A stretch of 46,114 nt of DNA from Segeticoccus rhizosphaerae (lineage in GTDB: Bacteria > Actinomycetota > Actinomycetes > Actinomycetales > Dermatophilaceae), in NCBI RefSeq assembly GCF_009192725.1, contig NZ_VOHR01000003.1:1-46114 (forward strand), read 5' to 3'. Position numbers and translations under genes: made by a program. This document shows, piece after piece, positions 34,089-42,730 of this stretch; position 1 is the stretch's first letter; every line of letters starts with the position of its first letter. The notes under the pieces are model-generated. The model was not told the origin of the DNA. It saw only the letters and a list, made by a program, of their open reading frames with translations, and did no database searches.

Positions 34089-37000
34089 AACGGTCGTATG
34101 GCGGTGAGCCAACCGGCCCACTCACGGCTTTGTGAGAATTGCCAGGTCCGGGGGCCGGTTGGTCCGGCTTGGGACAGTGGGGCGTCGTCGAACTCCTGCC
34201 GTTTCCCGTCCAGGTCCCACACCTGGGTCATCTCTTGCGGTGCCGTGATCGTGATCGATGTCGCCCCGGTGTTCAGGCCCATGCAGCCGAGGAGGACATC
34301 GTCGGCAGCGGTGGTGGTGATGCCGGGCAGGGTGGCTGTGTTTGCCGATGGGCCGGACGCGATGGACACCTCGGTCTCCGGCGCCGACGCTCCGGTGTAT
34401 CGGGCGATGCCGCCCGAGCTCGTGACACTCTTGGAGTAGCCCCAGTGGTAGCTGCTGGGTTCCGAGGCACCGGCGATCTTGTAGTAGCCGTAGACGCGTG
34501 GGTTGGACTGGCTGGTCCCGGTGGTGGTGGCGATGCGAGTCCACCCGTCGGGCACGCCGGTGCCGCTGACCGAGGTGCCGTTGAGGGCCAGGCACGCCAC
34601 GAGCACGTCACCGGCGGAGGTCCCGGCCGGTGGGTCGATCGTGAGTCCGTCGGCTGCTGTCGTGGCCACAGCGGTGCTGTCGCTCCCGCGGATGATCCCG
34701 GTCGATGCGGGTGGTTGGTCCACGGTCACCGTGGTGCTGGCCGGCGTGGCACCGGTCCCCGCAGCGTTGGTCGCGCTCATCTGGACGGTGTAGACACCCC
34801 CGGCCTCATAAGTCACGGACGGGTTCTGCTTGTTCGAGGTCTCACCGTTGCCGAAGTCCCACGCCCACGAAGTCGGACTCCCCGTCGAGGTGTCTGTGAA
34901 CGTCACGGTCAACGGGGCGGTCCCCGACGTGGGCGACGCAGTGAAGCTCGCGACGGGGGGCGCCACGGGCTGACTCGGCAACGTCTGGTCGGCGGGTCGT
35001 ATGGCGGTGAGCCAACCGGCCCACTCACGGCTTTGTGAGAATTGCCAGGTCCGGGGGCCGGTTGGTCCGGCTTGGGACAGTGGGGCGTCGTCGAACTCCT
35101 GCCGTTTCCCGTCCAGGTCCCACACCTGGGTCATCTCTTGCGGTGCCGTGATCGTGATCGATGTCGCCCCGGTGTTCAGGCCCATGCAGCCGAGGAGGAC
35201 ATCGTCGGCAGCGGTGGTGGTGATGCCGGGCAGGGTGGCTGTGTTTGCCGATGGGCCGGACGCGATGGACACCTCGGTCTCCGGCGCCGACGCTCCGGTG
35301 TATCGGGCGATGCCGCCCGAGCTCGTGACACTCTTGGAGTAGCCCCAGTGGTAGCTGCTGGGTTCCGAGGCACCGGCGATCTTGTAGTAGCCGTAGACGC
35401 GTGGGTTGGACTGGCTGGTCCCGGTGGTGGTGGCGATGCGAGTCCACCCGTCGGGCACGCCGGTGCCGCTGACCGAGGTGCCGTTGAGGGCCAGGCACGC
35501 CACGAGCACGTCACCGGCGGAGGTCCCGGCCGGTGGGTCGATCGTGAGTCCGTCGGCTGCTGTCGTGGCCACAGCGGTGCTGTCGCTCCCGCGGATGATC
35601 CCGGTCGATGCGGGTGGTTGGTCCACGGTCACCGTGGTGCTGGCCGGCGTGGCACCGGTCCCCGCAGCGTTGGTCGCGCTCATCTGGACGGTGTAGACAC
35701 CCCCGGCCTCATAAGTCACGGACGGGTTCTGCTTGTTCGAGGTCTCACCGTTGCCGAAGTCCCACGCCCACGAAGTCGGACTCCCCGTCGAGGTGTCTGT
35801 GAACGTCACGGTCAACGGGGCGGTCCCCGACGTGGGCGACGCAGTGAAGCTCGCGACGGGGGGCGCCACGGGCTGACTCGGCAACGTCAGGTCGGCGTGC
35901 CAGTACCGGTCCGTTGACGTGTTGCTCGCGAGGATCACCAACCCGGTGGCGCTGTTGACGCTCTGCTTGGTGGAGGTCACGTTGTTCATGCCCGCCGAAT
36001 CCGCGTCCCGGATGACTGGCGTGCCTCGGCCCGGAGGGAACACCGGGTTGTCCATGGAGGCGACCTTCTCGTAGATCGTTCCCGGGGCGCCGGCGTAGGG
36101 GCACCCAGACGCCGTGGGAGCCGTAGCGAACATCCGGACCTGGTCGTCCTCACCGTCGAGCATCACGATCGGGCGGGTGTGGCAGTCGGCCACCGTGCCG
36201 AAGGTGGTGCTCGTCCAGGCGCCCGTGCCGGGCTTGAAGACGAGCAGGTTGAGCTGAGGGCTCGAAGTGGGCGCGCCGGCCGCCTCGTCGAGACTTGTCT
36301 TCACGGCAGCGTAGACCCGCCCCGACTGGTCAGCCTGGAGGGTTTTCAGATTGATGTGGTCGTCGGCCTGGTGTGACCCGCGGACCGCGATGCTACCCGA
36401 CCAGTTGGTGACTGGTGAGCTGTCGGGACGAACGGCCCAGTACATCGTGTCATCGAGCTGGTTGCTCCACATCACCCCGACCTTCCCGTTGAACGCGACC
36501 ACGGCAGAGATGTCATCTGGCGAGGGATGCGCACCCGTGACGGGGAGGACCGTTGGTGCGACCCAGGCTGCACCGCCCATCGAGTAGTTGACGTAGACGG
36601 CGGTCGTGTAACCCGTCAGGGCGGAGCCGCTGACCTGTGTCCAGGTCGCCCAGATTCGGCCAACCGAGTCCTCGTCGATGGTGAGGGACTCGCTGGAGCT
36701 GCCGTTGATCTGTGACGGGAATCCGTAGTCCAGGGTGTAGGCCTTCGTGGCAGCGTTGTAGGAGTAGCGGTAGAGAAGCGTTGGCTTGCCGCTGATCGAC
36801 GCCTTTGCGGTCGTCTGGCTGCTGGTGGTCACCCAGTGGGATGCGATGTACAGGTGCTGTCCGTCCCACAGAGCGTCCGAGAGGGTTTGCGGACGGTCAT
36901 CGACGGGAGTGCCCGTGTCGATCCATGTCTCACTCGTGCGGTCCAGACGGTAGATGCGCCACGTCAAGCTCACGGTGTCGAACATGACGGCCCACCACGC

Positions 37001-37210
37001 GCTGTCGTTGAACCACAACTTGCTCTGCGGCTTGTCGGAGGTCGGCGGGTTGGTGACCCCGCTGAAGCTCTGGTCCTGGATGCCAATGTCCCCGGTGTCG
37101 GCGCTGGCTGGCTGAGGCACGGCAGTGACCACCAGCGCCAAGGCGATCACCAAAACCCCGGTGATTCCTCGATGTACCCACTGGCGGAAGATCATTTCAA
37201 CCGACTTCAT
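34085..37210 (-). CDS. Secreted PKD repeat protein with N-terminal propeller-like domain
   Basis: A 1041-residue secreted protein. A signal peptide (helix GITGVLVIALALVVTAV, cleavage near ASA-D) precedes a ~390-residue region (45-435). That region has SWWAVMFDT-, GRIWATWTQV- and GRVYAAVKTS-like blades, suggesting a sialidase/BNR-type propeller, though no catalytic set is clear. Two units follow (441-738 and 742-1039), each a PKD domain (TFTDTSTGSPTSWAWDFGNG) plus a ~200-residue beta module with SAGDVLVACLALNG and PDGWTRIAT. The module type matches that of the 18148-22731 protein. It heads the operon with the second flippase. The ATG at 37210 has AGGCGAGG upstream. It is likely a surface glycan-binding or structural protein. 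Confidence 0.82.
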   Translation of the reverse strand: MKSVEMIFRQWVHRGITGVLVIALALVVTAVPQPASADTGDIGIQDQSFSGVTNPPTSDKPQSKLWFNDSAWWAVMFDTVSLTWRIYRLDRTSETWIDTGTPVDDRPQTLSDALWDGQHLYIASHWVTTSSQTTAKASISGKPTLLYRYSYNAATKAYTLDYGFPSQINGSSSESLTIDEDSVGRIWATWTQVSGSALTGYTTAVYVNYSMGGAAWVAPTVLPVTGAHPSPDDISAVVAFNGKVGVMWSNQLDDTMYWAVRPDSSPVTNWSGSIAVRGSHQADDHINLKTLQADQSGRVYAAVKTSLDEAAGAPTSSPQLNLLVFKPGTGAWTSTTFGTVADCHTRPIVMLDGEDDQVRMFATAPTASGCPYAGAPGTIYEKVASMDNPVFPPGRGTPVIRDADSAGMNNVTSTKQSVNSATGLVILASNTSTDRYWHADLTLPSQPVAPPVASFTASPTSGTAPLTVTFTDTSTGSPTSWAWDFGNGETSNKQNPSVTYEAGGVYTVQMSATNAAGTGATPASTTVTVDQPPASTGIIRGSDSTAVATTAADGLTIDPPAGTSAGDVLVACLALNGTSVSGTGVPDGWTRIATTTGTSQSNPRVYGYYKIAGASEPSSYHWGYSKSVTSSGGIARYTGASAPETEVSIASGPSANTATLPGITTTAADDVLLGCMGLNTGATSITITAPQEMTQVWDLDGKRQEFDDAPLSQAGPTGPRTWQFSQSREWAGWLTAIRPADQTLPSQPVAPPVASFTASPTSGTAPLTVTFTDTSTGSPTSWAWDFGNGETSNKQNPSVTYEAGGVYTVQMSATNAAGTGATPASTTVTVDQPPASTGIIRGSDSTAVATTAADGLTIDPPAGTSAGDVLVACLALNGTSVSGTGVPDGWTRIATTTGTSQSNPRVYGYYKIAGASEPSSYHWGYSKSVTSSGGIARYTGASAPETEVSIASGPSANTATLPGITTTAADDVLLGCMGLNTGATSITITAPQEMTQVWDLDGKRQEFDDAPLSQAGPTGPRTWQFSQSREWAGWLTAIRPL
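34092..35888 (-). repeat. 894-bp perfect tandem repeat (PKD plus module)
   Basis: Bases 34092-34985 and 34995-35888 appear identical by eye, with a 903-bp period and a 9-bp gap. Translations of several frames on both strands match exactly, so silent changes are unlikely. The duplication is in frame (301 codons) and covers one full PKD domain plus the following beta module. Confidence 0.92.
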
Positions 37211-37414
37211 CGCGGACCTCGCCTGTAGTGCATCAGGACGACAACAAGCATCACGCCGATCGGCATGCTCCGTTTCGTGACGCTACGCCGACACGGCCCG
37301 GCACGGGACCGTTTCGGGAATGTTCTGCCAAACCGCCGCGCTCGACGCGCGGTTCGCGTTAGCCTCACCCTGCGACCGATTGGTACGACCTGGCAGTCAA
37401 AGGGGGACGCCTGT

Positions 37415-39244
37415 ATGCCCTCGAACGGCACCACCGGGGATGGCCGCCAAGCGGTCATGGAGCGCGCGCTGCCCCAGACCAGCCGCACCGACCGCTCTGC
37501 TGTGCCCCTCCTGTGGCCACTGCTCCCCCGCTTGGTCCTCCCGATGCTGATGGTCGTCGTGAGCTGTGTTGCAGCCAGCCGTGGTGACCAGGGGCGGATC
37601 GGTGACTGGGGCCTGATCCAGGCACTCCCACCGCTCTACTTCGTCGGCGCGGCCGGGCTCAGCGTGTCCTTCGTGCTCGAAGCGTTCCGCCGGGCCCGGC
37701 GGAACACGGCGGTGCTCTTCGCCCACGTCCTCGGCGCGGTGATAGTGCTCCATGGTGCTCCAGCGTTCGTCGAGCAGGAGCCACGTTTCGCGACCGCGTG
37801 GCTCCACGCCGGCTTCACGAACCAGATCCTGGACCACGGCGTCGCCGTGCCCGGGTTCGACGCCAGGTTCAACTGGCCAGGATTCTTCGGTGCGGCAGCG
37901 GCAGTGACCGGCTCGGGCGGGCTCGAGAGCGCGGTCTCGTTGCTGCGGTGGGCCCCGGTCGTCATGGTGCTCCTGACGCTGCCACCGCTGTACCTGATCG
38001 GTCGGCAGTTGACCGGCTCGGTCAGGGCGGCGTGGCTCGGGCTGTGGTTGTACCTGACCGTCAACTGGGTGGGCCAGACCTATTTCGCTCCCCAGTCGAT
38101 TGGCTATGTGCTCTACCTCGTCGCGATCGCGATCCTGGTGACCTTCTTCAGGCAGGGCACTCCCCACTGGCTTCGTCCGCGCCGACCGCGCCATGAGGCG
38201 GAATCAGTCGAGGGGTTTCCGGACGTAGGCGTCCAGCCGGGCACCCGGGTGGCCTTGGCAGTCCTCCTCGTGGCGCTGAGCGCCGCCTTGGCGATGACCC
38301 ATCAACTCTCACCCGTCATGCTCGTGCTCGCCACGGCGGCGCTCGTCGTCGTCGGGCGGTGTCGGCTGATCGCGTTTCCCGTCGTGGCGGCGATCCTGAC
38401 GCTCGGGTGGATCAGTGTCGGTGCGACGGCATACTGGAGCGGGCACCTGGACGTCATCTTCGGCAACCTCGGGCATATCACGAGTGTCTTGGAGACGTCG
38501 GTGGGTGACCGGGTGGGGGGCTCGCCGACGCACCTCACGATCGTGAGCATTCGCCTCGTCTTCACCGCGGCCGTCTGGGCCGCGATGGCCCTGTCCGCAG
38601 TCGTCCTGTGGTTCCGCGGCCAACGGCCTATCACGCTGTTCGTCCTCGCCGTGGCACCGCTCGGTCTGGTCGCGCAGAACTACGGCACCGAAGGGGTGCT
38701 GCGCATCTTCCTGTTCTCTTCCCCCTTCGCGGCAATGCTCGTCGCCCAGTTGCTGGCCAGCATCAGGATCGGCCACCCGATGCGGCTCTTCGTGACAGTC
38801 CTCGCTCTGGCCCTGATCCCGACCTTCCTCATCACCCGCTACGGAAACGAGTCGTACGAACAGACACGCGTCAACGAGGTTCAGGCCGCGGAGGCGCTGA
38901 ACAAGATCGCACCGAAGGGCTCCAAGCTGATCAGTGCCACGACGCAGGTGCCGTGGGGCTTCGAGTTCCTGGTGGACTACAGGTACGTCCGACCGACCCA
39001 CCAGCGGGCCTTCCGCGACGGGAACCTGCATGCCGTTCGCTATCCCGTCAACGCGGCGGCCCACCCCGACCGGGCGAACTACTTGATGATCACCACCGGA
39101 CAGGTCGTGTACGCCAGCCAGGCCGAGGGAGATCCACCTGACTGGTTCGCCCGGCTCAGAGCAGAGCTCACGCCGACAAACGGCTACCGGCTCGTCTACA
39201 GCAACCCGGACGCGTGGATCTATGAGTACGAGGCCCCGAGATGA
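37415..39244 (+). CDS. Polytopic GT-C-like membrane glycosyltransferase or polymerase
   Basis: A 609-residue membrane protein with about 12 hydrophobic helices (about 30-495) and a C-terminal extracytoplasmic-type domain (about 500-609). The early loop TNQILDHG...GFDARFNWPGFF contains acidic residues placed as in GT-C enzymes that use polyprenyl-phosphate sugars. Long loops such as THQLSPVM and RYGNESYEQTRVNEV lie between helices. It could add side-chain sugars outside the membrane, or be a second polymerase. The DPM-like GT2 at 40115 could make its lipid-linked donor. The ATG at 37415 is chosen for AAAGGGGGA about 8 nt upstream; the frame is open 150 nt further. Exact family not recognised. 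Confidence 0.72.
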   Translation: MPSNGTTGDGRQAVMERALPQTSRTDRSAVPLLWPLLPRLVLPMLMVVVSCVAASRGDQGRIGDWGLIQALPPLYFVGAAGLSVSFVLEAFRRARRNTAVLFAHVLGAVIVLHGAPAFVEQEPRFATAWLHAGFTNQILDHGVAVPGFDARFNWPGFFGAAAAVTGSGGLESAVSLLRWAPVVMVLLTLPPLYLIGRQLTGSVRAAWLGLWLYLTVNWVGQTYFAPQSIGYVLYLVAIAILVTFFRQGTPHWLRPRRPRHEAESVEGFPDVGVQPGTRVALAVLLVALSAALAMTHQLSPVMLVLATAALVVVGRCRLIAFPVVAAILTLGWISVGATAYWSGHLDVIFGNLGHITSVLETSVGDRVGGSPTHLTIVSIRLVFTAAVWAAMALSAVVLWFRGQRPITLFVLAVAPLGLVAQNYGTEGVLRIFLFSSPFAAMLVAQLLASIRIGHPMRLFVTVLALALIPTFLITRYGNESYEQTRVNEVQAAEALNKIAPKGSKLISATTQVPWGFEFLVDYRYVRPTHQRAFRDGNLHAVRYPVNAAAHPDRANYLMITTGQVVYASQAEGDPPDWFARLRAELTPTNGYRLVYSNPDAWIYEYEAPR

Positions 39245-39597
39245 TCCTGATGAGACTTCGGCTGCCACAGCTGGCCCTGCTCGGGTGGACTCTGGCGAGC
39301 CTGGCGCTGTCGCTCTTGCCGGCCGGGGCTCTGGGGCCACCCCGCGCTGTCAATGCCGTCGTATTCGTCGGGTTCGGTCCGGGGTGCGCCCTGATGGTTC
39401 GCCTGGTGGGCTCGTGGTCTGTCTCCGTCTGCAGCGTCCTTGCGATCGCGGTATCGCTCACCGTGCTGATCCTGAGCAGTCAACTGCTACTGATCATCGG
39501 TGCTTGGTCGGTGCCGGGCGTCGCCGCGTTGGTTGCGCTGGTCACGGTGGTGCTGACGGTGACTCCGTCCCGGAGCAGGGAAGGGGTGCTCGACTAG
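39241..39597 (+). CDS. Small four-helix membrane protein, unknown
   Basis: A 118-residue protein that is nearly all hydrophobic, with about four helices (LALLGWTLASLALSLLPAG, AVVFVGFGPGCALMVRLV, VLAIAVSLTVLILSSQLLLI, VAALVALVTVVLTV). The ATG overlaps the stop of the polytopic upstream gene (ATGA), so it is coupled to it. It may be an accessory subunit of that enzyme. No family recognised. Confidence 0.65.
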   Translation: MILMRLRLPQLALLGWTLASLALSLLPAGALGPPRAVNAVVFVGFGPGCALMVRLVGSWSVSVCSVLAIAVSLTVLILSSQLLLIIGAWSVPGVAALVALVTVVLTVTPSRSREGVLD

Positions 39598-39598
39598 C

Positions 39599-39841
39599 AT
39601 GCGCGAGACGATCCTCGATCTGGTCTCCACCGTCGCTGCGGTGGTCCTCGTCGGCGTGGCCTGCATCGCACTCCTTCTGTACGGCGACCTTGGTCGCGAG
39701 CTGGGCCGCCGGACTGACCGCTCGGATGTCCGGGGGAGCGACCGTCACGGTCGCTCAGCCATGAGGGCGCGGATCGCGACATTTGCCCTGACAGCGATCT
39801 TCGTCGTCTTCGTCGTCGTGCGCTTCACCGTGAGGGGTTGA
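39599..39841 (+). CDS. Small two-helix membrane protein, unknown
   Basis: An 80-residue protein with helix 1 at about 8-28 (STVAAVVLVGVACIALLLYG), a charged middle (GRELGRRTDRSDVRGSDRHGR) and helix 2 at about 58-76 (ATFALTAIFVVFVVVRF). It follows the previous stop by 1 nt, with AGGGAAGGGG as ribosome-binding site. It ends the small cluster begun at 37415. No family recognised. Confidence 0.6.
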   Translation: MRETILDLVSTVAAVVLVGVACIALLLYGDLGRELGRRTDRSDVRGSDRHGRSAMRARIATFALTAIFVVFVVVRFTVRG

Positions 39842-40058
39842 GGGCTGACTCTTGCGGCTGAACGCGCGCTCGTCGGCTCACGACGGTCAGCGCCCATCCC
39901 GAGGTCGAATGTTTACCCTCTGGGAACCTCAATTTTACTGTTTTGGGGTTGCGGTGCTTGCCAACGTGACACGCTACGTGCATTGAGCGGGTGTCCCGGC
40001 CTCCCGGTCACGACCGTAGACGCTCCACTCACTCACCGAGCGCTGTGAAGGAGCCATC

Positions 40059-40118
40059 GTGAGTCCTGACAACCGTGCCGAGAGTTTTGCTGCGCCGCGA
40101 AGGGAGGTCAACCCATGA
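40059..40118 (+). CDS. 19-residue leader ORF coupled to the GT2 gene
   Basis: GTG at 40059 preceded by a strong GAAGGAG (40047-40053, 5-nt spacing) opens a 19-residue frame (MSPDNRAESFAAPRREVNP). Its TGA overlaps the ATG of the next GT2 gene (ATGA). The region upstream (39842-40058) has no gene but an AT-rich island at 39908-39945. The peptide has no recognised domain. It may serve translational coupling or attenuation; it could also be fortuitous. Confidence 0.4.
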   Translation: MSPDNRAESFAAPRREVNP

Positions 40119-40993
40119 CCTCCACCATCTCCTTTGCCCCGGGCTACTCGGAGCAGGAAGACGATCAACCCGTCGAGGTCGCGCACGCCGCTGTCGACAT
40201 CGTGGCAATGGCGCCGAAGTCTCCACCTCGGGTCAGCCTGGTGATCCCGACGAAGAATGAAGCGCGCAACCTGGCTTGGGTGTTGAACCAGGTGCCTGCA
40301 TGTGTTGACGAAGTTGTCCTCGTTGACGCTTCCACGGATGCGACGAGAACCACCGCCTTCGCATGTCGACCGGATATCCGGGTCGTCGACCAAGCGCGTC
40401 CGGGTAAGGGCAATGCCCTACGAGCTGGCTTCGCCGCTGTACGCGGCGAGCTTGTCGTGATGATGGATGCTGACGGGAGTATGTCGCCCTCCGAGATCAG
40501 TCGCTTCGTCTACTTCTTGGACAATGGGTTCGACTTCGTGAAGGGGTCGAGGTTCATGAGTGGGGGAGGATCGCTGGACATCACGCGATTCCGCCGGGCC
40601 GGCAATCGCGCTCTCCTTTGGGCCGTCAATTCGATGTATGACTCGAACATGACGGATCTTTGTTATGGCTTCTGTGCCTTCAACCGCAGATACCTGGACC
40701 ACTTGGACTTGAGCGCCGACGGTTTCGACATCGAGGCACAGATGGTGGTCCACGCGATACAGGCGGGGCTCAGGATCGCGGAGGTGCCCAGCCTGGAGAC
40801 ACAACGGCTCAGCGGTCGCTCGAACCTGAGAGCGGTGTCCGACGGGACGCTCGTCCTCAGAGCCGTGCTGCGTGACCATCACCGTGGGATTTCGGGGCGC
40901 GTCGTGCAGAGCGTGCGCCGACTTGAACGGAGTCACCGTGCCGTGAGGGCAACATCCCCGCTCGAGGCTGACGTGGTATCGAGAAGTGACTGA
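40115..40993 (+). CDS. GT2 glycosyltransferase, dolichol-phosphate-mannose-synthase-like
   Basis: A 292-residue enzyme of the DPM1/polyprenyl-phosphate glycosyltransferase type. VSLVIPTKNEARNLAWVL (about 40-57), VLVDASTD, the GKGNALRAGFAAVRG block and MMDADGSMSP (metal motif about 116-125) are diagnostic. FVKGSRFMSGG follows. No C-terminal membrane helices are present, so it probably acts peripherally. It would charge polyprenyl phosphate with a sugar for the GT-C-like protein at 37415-39244. AGGGAGG lies 7 nt before the ATG. It is the first full gene of a four-gene overlapping run to 43890. Confidence 0.88.
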   Translation: MTSTISFAPGYSEQEDDQPVEVAHAAVDIVAMAPKSPPRVSLVIPTKNEARNLAWVLNQVPACVDEVVLVDASTDATRTTAFACRPDIRVVDQARPGKGNALRAGFAAVRGELVVMMDADGSMSPSEISRFVYFLDNGFDFVKGSRFMSGGGSLDITRFRRAGNRALLWAVNSMYDSNMTDLCYGFCAFNRRYLDHLDLSADGFDIEAQMVVHAIQAGLRIAEVPSLETQRLSGRSNLRAVSDGTLVLRAVLRDHHRGISGRVVQSVRRLERSHRAVRATSPLEADVVSRSD

Positions 40994-41999
40994 CTCAGTC
41001 CTGCACCCGACTGCCACAGAGCCGCAGTCGGGCACGGCCTCCATGGTGCTGTCGGTCGTGATCTGTGCCTTCACGACCCGGCGATGGGAGATGCTCCAGT
41101 CCGCGGTCCAGTCCGTCGTGGAACAGAAGCCGGCACCTTACGAGACCATTGTGGTGATCGACCATTGTGGGGAGCTCGAGGAGGCTGCGATCGGCGTCTT
41201 CCCGCCGATGGGTGTGCGGGTGGTGACGAACGAGGGCATGCGGGGCCTCTCCGGCGCGCGGAACACCGGCGTTACCCATGCCAGAGGGGACGTGATCGTC
41301 TTCCTCGACGACGATGCAGTGGCGGCCCCCGGCTGGCTGGCCGCCCACGCGAAGCACTATGCGAACCCGGATGTCCTTGGCGTCGGTGGACGGGTCATCG
41401 CCGATTGGGAAGATCGGGCCCCAGCCTGGTTTCCGACCGAGTTCGGGTGGGTCGTCGGCTGCTCATATCTGGGCCAGCCGACCACTGTCTCACCGGTTCG
41501 CAATCCGATCGGCGCCAACATGTCGTTTCGACGTCCCGTCATCTCGTCTGTCGGCGGGTTCTCCCAGTCGTTGGGAAGGGTGGGCGCGACGCCGATGGGT
41601 TGTGAGGAGACCGAGTTGTCCATCCGGGCGACCGCTGCCTACCCCTCAGGCTCGATCCTTCACGATCCGAGATCTTCGGTGCGCCACCGAGTTCCAGCCA
41701 GCCGCGGCACATGGTCATACTTTCGTCGGCGCTGCTGGGAAGAAGGACGAAGCAAAGCAAGGGTGACCGGGCTGGCGCGGACCAGCGCCGTCCTGTCGTC
41801 CGAGCGAGTCTATGTGCGCAAGACGCTTGCGCAAGGCGTACGGCGCAACCTTGCGGAGGCTCAACGGGAACGGAGCTGGGAGGCGGTGCTGCGCGCCTCG
41901 GCGATCTGCGTAGGCCTGGCGATCACGACCGCCGGCTACGGCGCAGGCCAGCTGTCCCGATCGCTGCGTGGTGATGAAGGGTTGGTGCGGACCGGATGA
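40986..41999 (+). CDS. GT2 family glycosyltransferase
   Basis: A 337-residue GT-A glycosyltransferase. LSVVICAFTTRRWEML (about 22-37), TIVVIDHCGEL, GLSGARNTGVTHARGDVIVFLDDDAV (about 86-112, with the DDD metal motif) and GCEETELSIR (acceptor/base region) are visible. The protein ends in a hydrophobic stretch (LRASAICVGLAITTAGYGAG), a possible membrane anchor. The GTG at 40986 overlaps the upstream gene by 8 nt, and the stop overlaps the next start (ATGA). The sugar transferred is unknown. Confidence 0.88.
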   Translation: MTDSVLHPTATEPQSGTASMVLSVVICAFTTRRWEMLQSAVQSVVEQKPAPYETIVVIDHCGELEEAAIGVFPPMGVRVVTNEGMRGLSGARNTGVTHARGDVIVFLDDDAVAAPGWLAAHAKHYANPDVLGVGGRVIADWEDRAPAWFPTEFGWVVGCSYLGQPTTVSPVRNPIGANMSFRRPVISSVGGFSQSLGRVGATPMGCEETELSIRATAAYPSGSILHDPRSSVRHRVPASRGTWSYFRRRCWEEGRSKARVTGLARTSAVLSSERVYVRKTLAQGVRRNLAEAQRERSWEAVLRASAICVGLAITTAGYGAGQLSRSLRGDEGLVRTG

Positions 42000-42730
42000 T
42001 CGGCATGATTCTGGCAGCGGGCATGGGCCGCCGCCTTCGACCCCACACCGACGCCTTGCCCAAGGCATTGATCCCGGTGGACGGTGACAACACGATCCTG
42101 GACATCTCCTTGGCCAATCTCTCCAAGGTGGGCATCACCGATGTTGTCCTCGTCCTGGGGCACGCGGCGGAGGCCGTGCACTGCCAGCGGGACGACTTGG
42201 AGCGGCGACATGGCGTAGACCTCACCCTGGTGCACAACGACAAGGCCGACGAGTGGAACAACGCATACTCGCTGTGGACCGCTCGTGAGCACCTTTGCAC
42301 GGATGTCTTGTTGCTGAACGGCGACACGGTGCACCCGGTGTCCGTAGAGGAGACGCTGTTGTCGAGGCGCGAACCTGGCGTGTTGCTGGCCGTCGAGCTG
42401 TCTGACAGCCTCGGCGAAGAGCAGATGAAGGTCACCGTCGACGGCCACGGTGCCTTGGTCCAGATCACCAAGTTGATGCCCCCCGCCACCGCTGACGGAG
42501 AGTACATCGGCGCATGCGTGATCGGAGCGGGCGCAGGTCCTCGTCTGGTCGAGGCGCTTGAAGTGACGTGGCGTCGCGACCCTGACTTGTACTACGAGGA
42601 CGCATACCAAGCGCTGGTCGACGGGGGAGATCCGGTTTGGACCACGGCCATTGCCCAGGGGACCCCATGGGTTGAGGTCGACGACCACCGGGATCTGGCA
42701 AAGGCACGGGAGATCGCATGCCTCTATTGA
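41996..42730 (+). CDS. LicC-like cytidylyltransferase (sugar/polyol/choline-phosphate NTase)
   Basis: A 244-residue nucleotidyltransferase. MILAAGMGRRLRPHTDALPKALIPVDG is the NTP-binding signature. HNDKADEWNNAYSLWTA and LLLNGDTVHP match LicC-type CTP:phosphocholine cytidylyltransferases. The late DPDLYYEDAYQALV and WVEVDDHRDLAKARE segments give the metal-binding acids. It probably makes a CDP-activated polyol or amino alcohol. Because the next gene encodes a G1P-dehydrogenase-like enzyme, CDP-glycerol from sn-glycerol-1-phosphate is a candidate product. The ATG overlaps the GT2 stop; its stop overlaps the next gene by 13 nt. Choline-phosphate remains an alternative substrate. Confidence 0.82.
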   Translation: MIGMILAAGMGRRLRPHTDALPKALIPVDGDNTILDISLANLSKVGITDVVLVLGHAAEAVHCQRDDLERRHGVDLTLVHNDKADEWNNAYSLWTAREHLCTDVLLLNGDTVHPVSVEETLLSRREPGVLLAVELSDSLGEEQMKVTVDGHGALVQITKLMPPATADGEYIGACVIGAGAGPRLVEALEVTWRRDPDLYYEDAYQALVDGGDPVWTTAIAQGTPWVEVDDHRDLAKAREIACLY

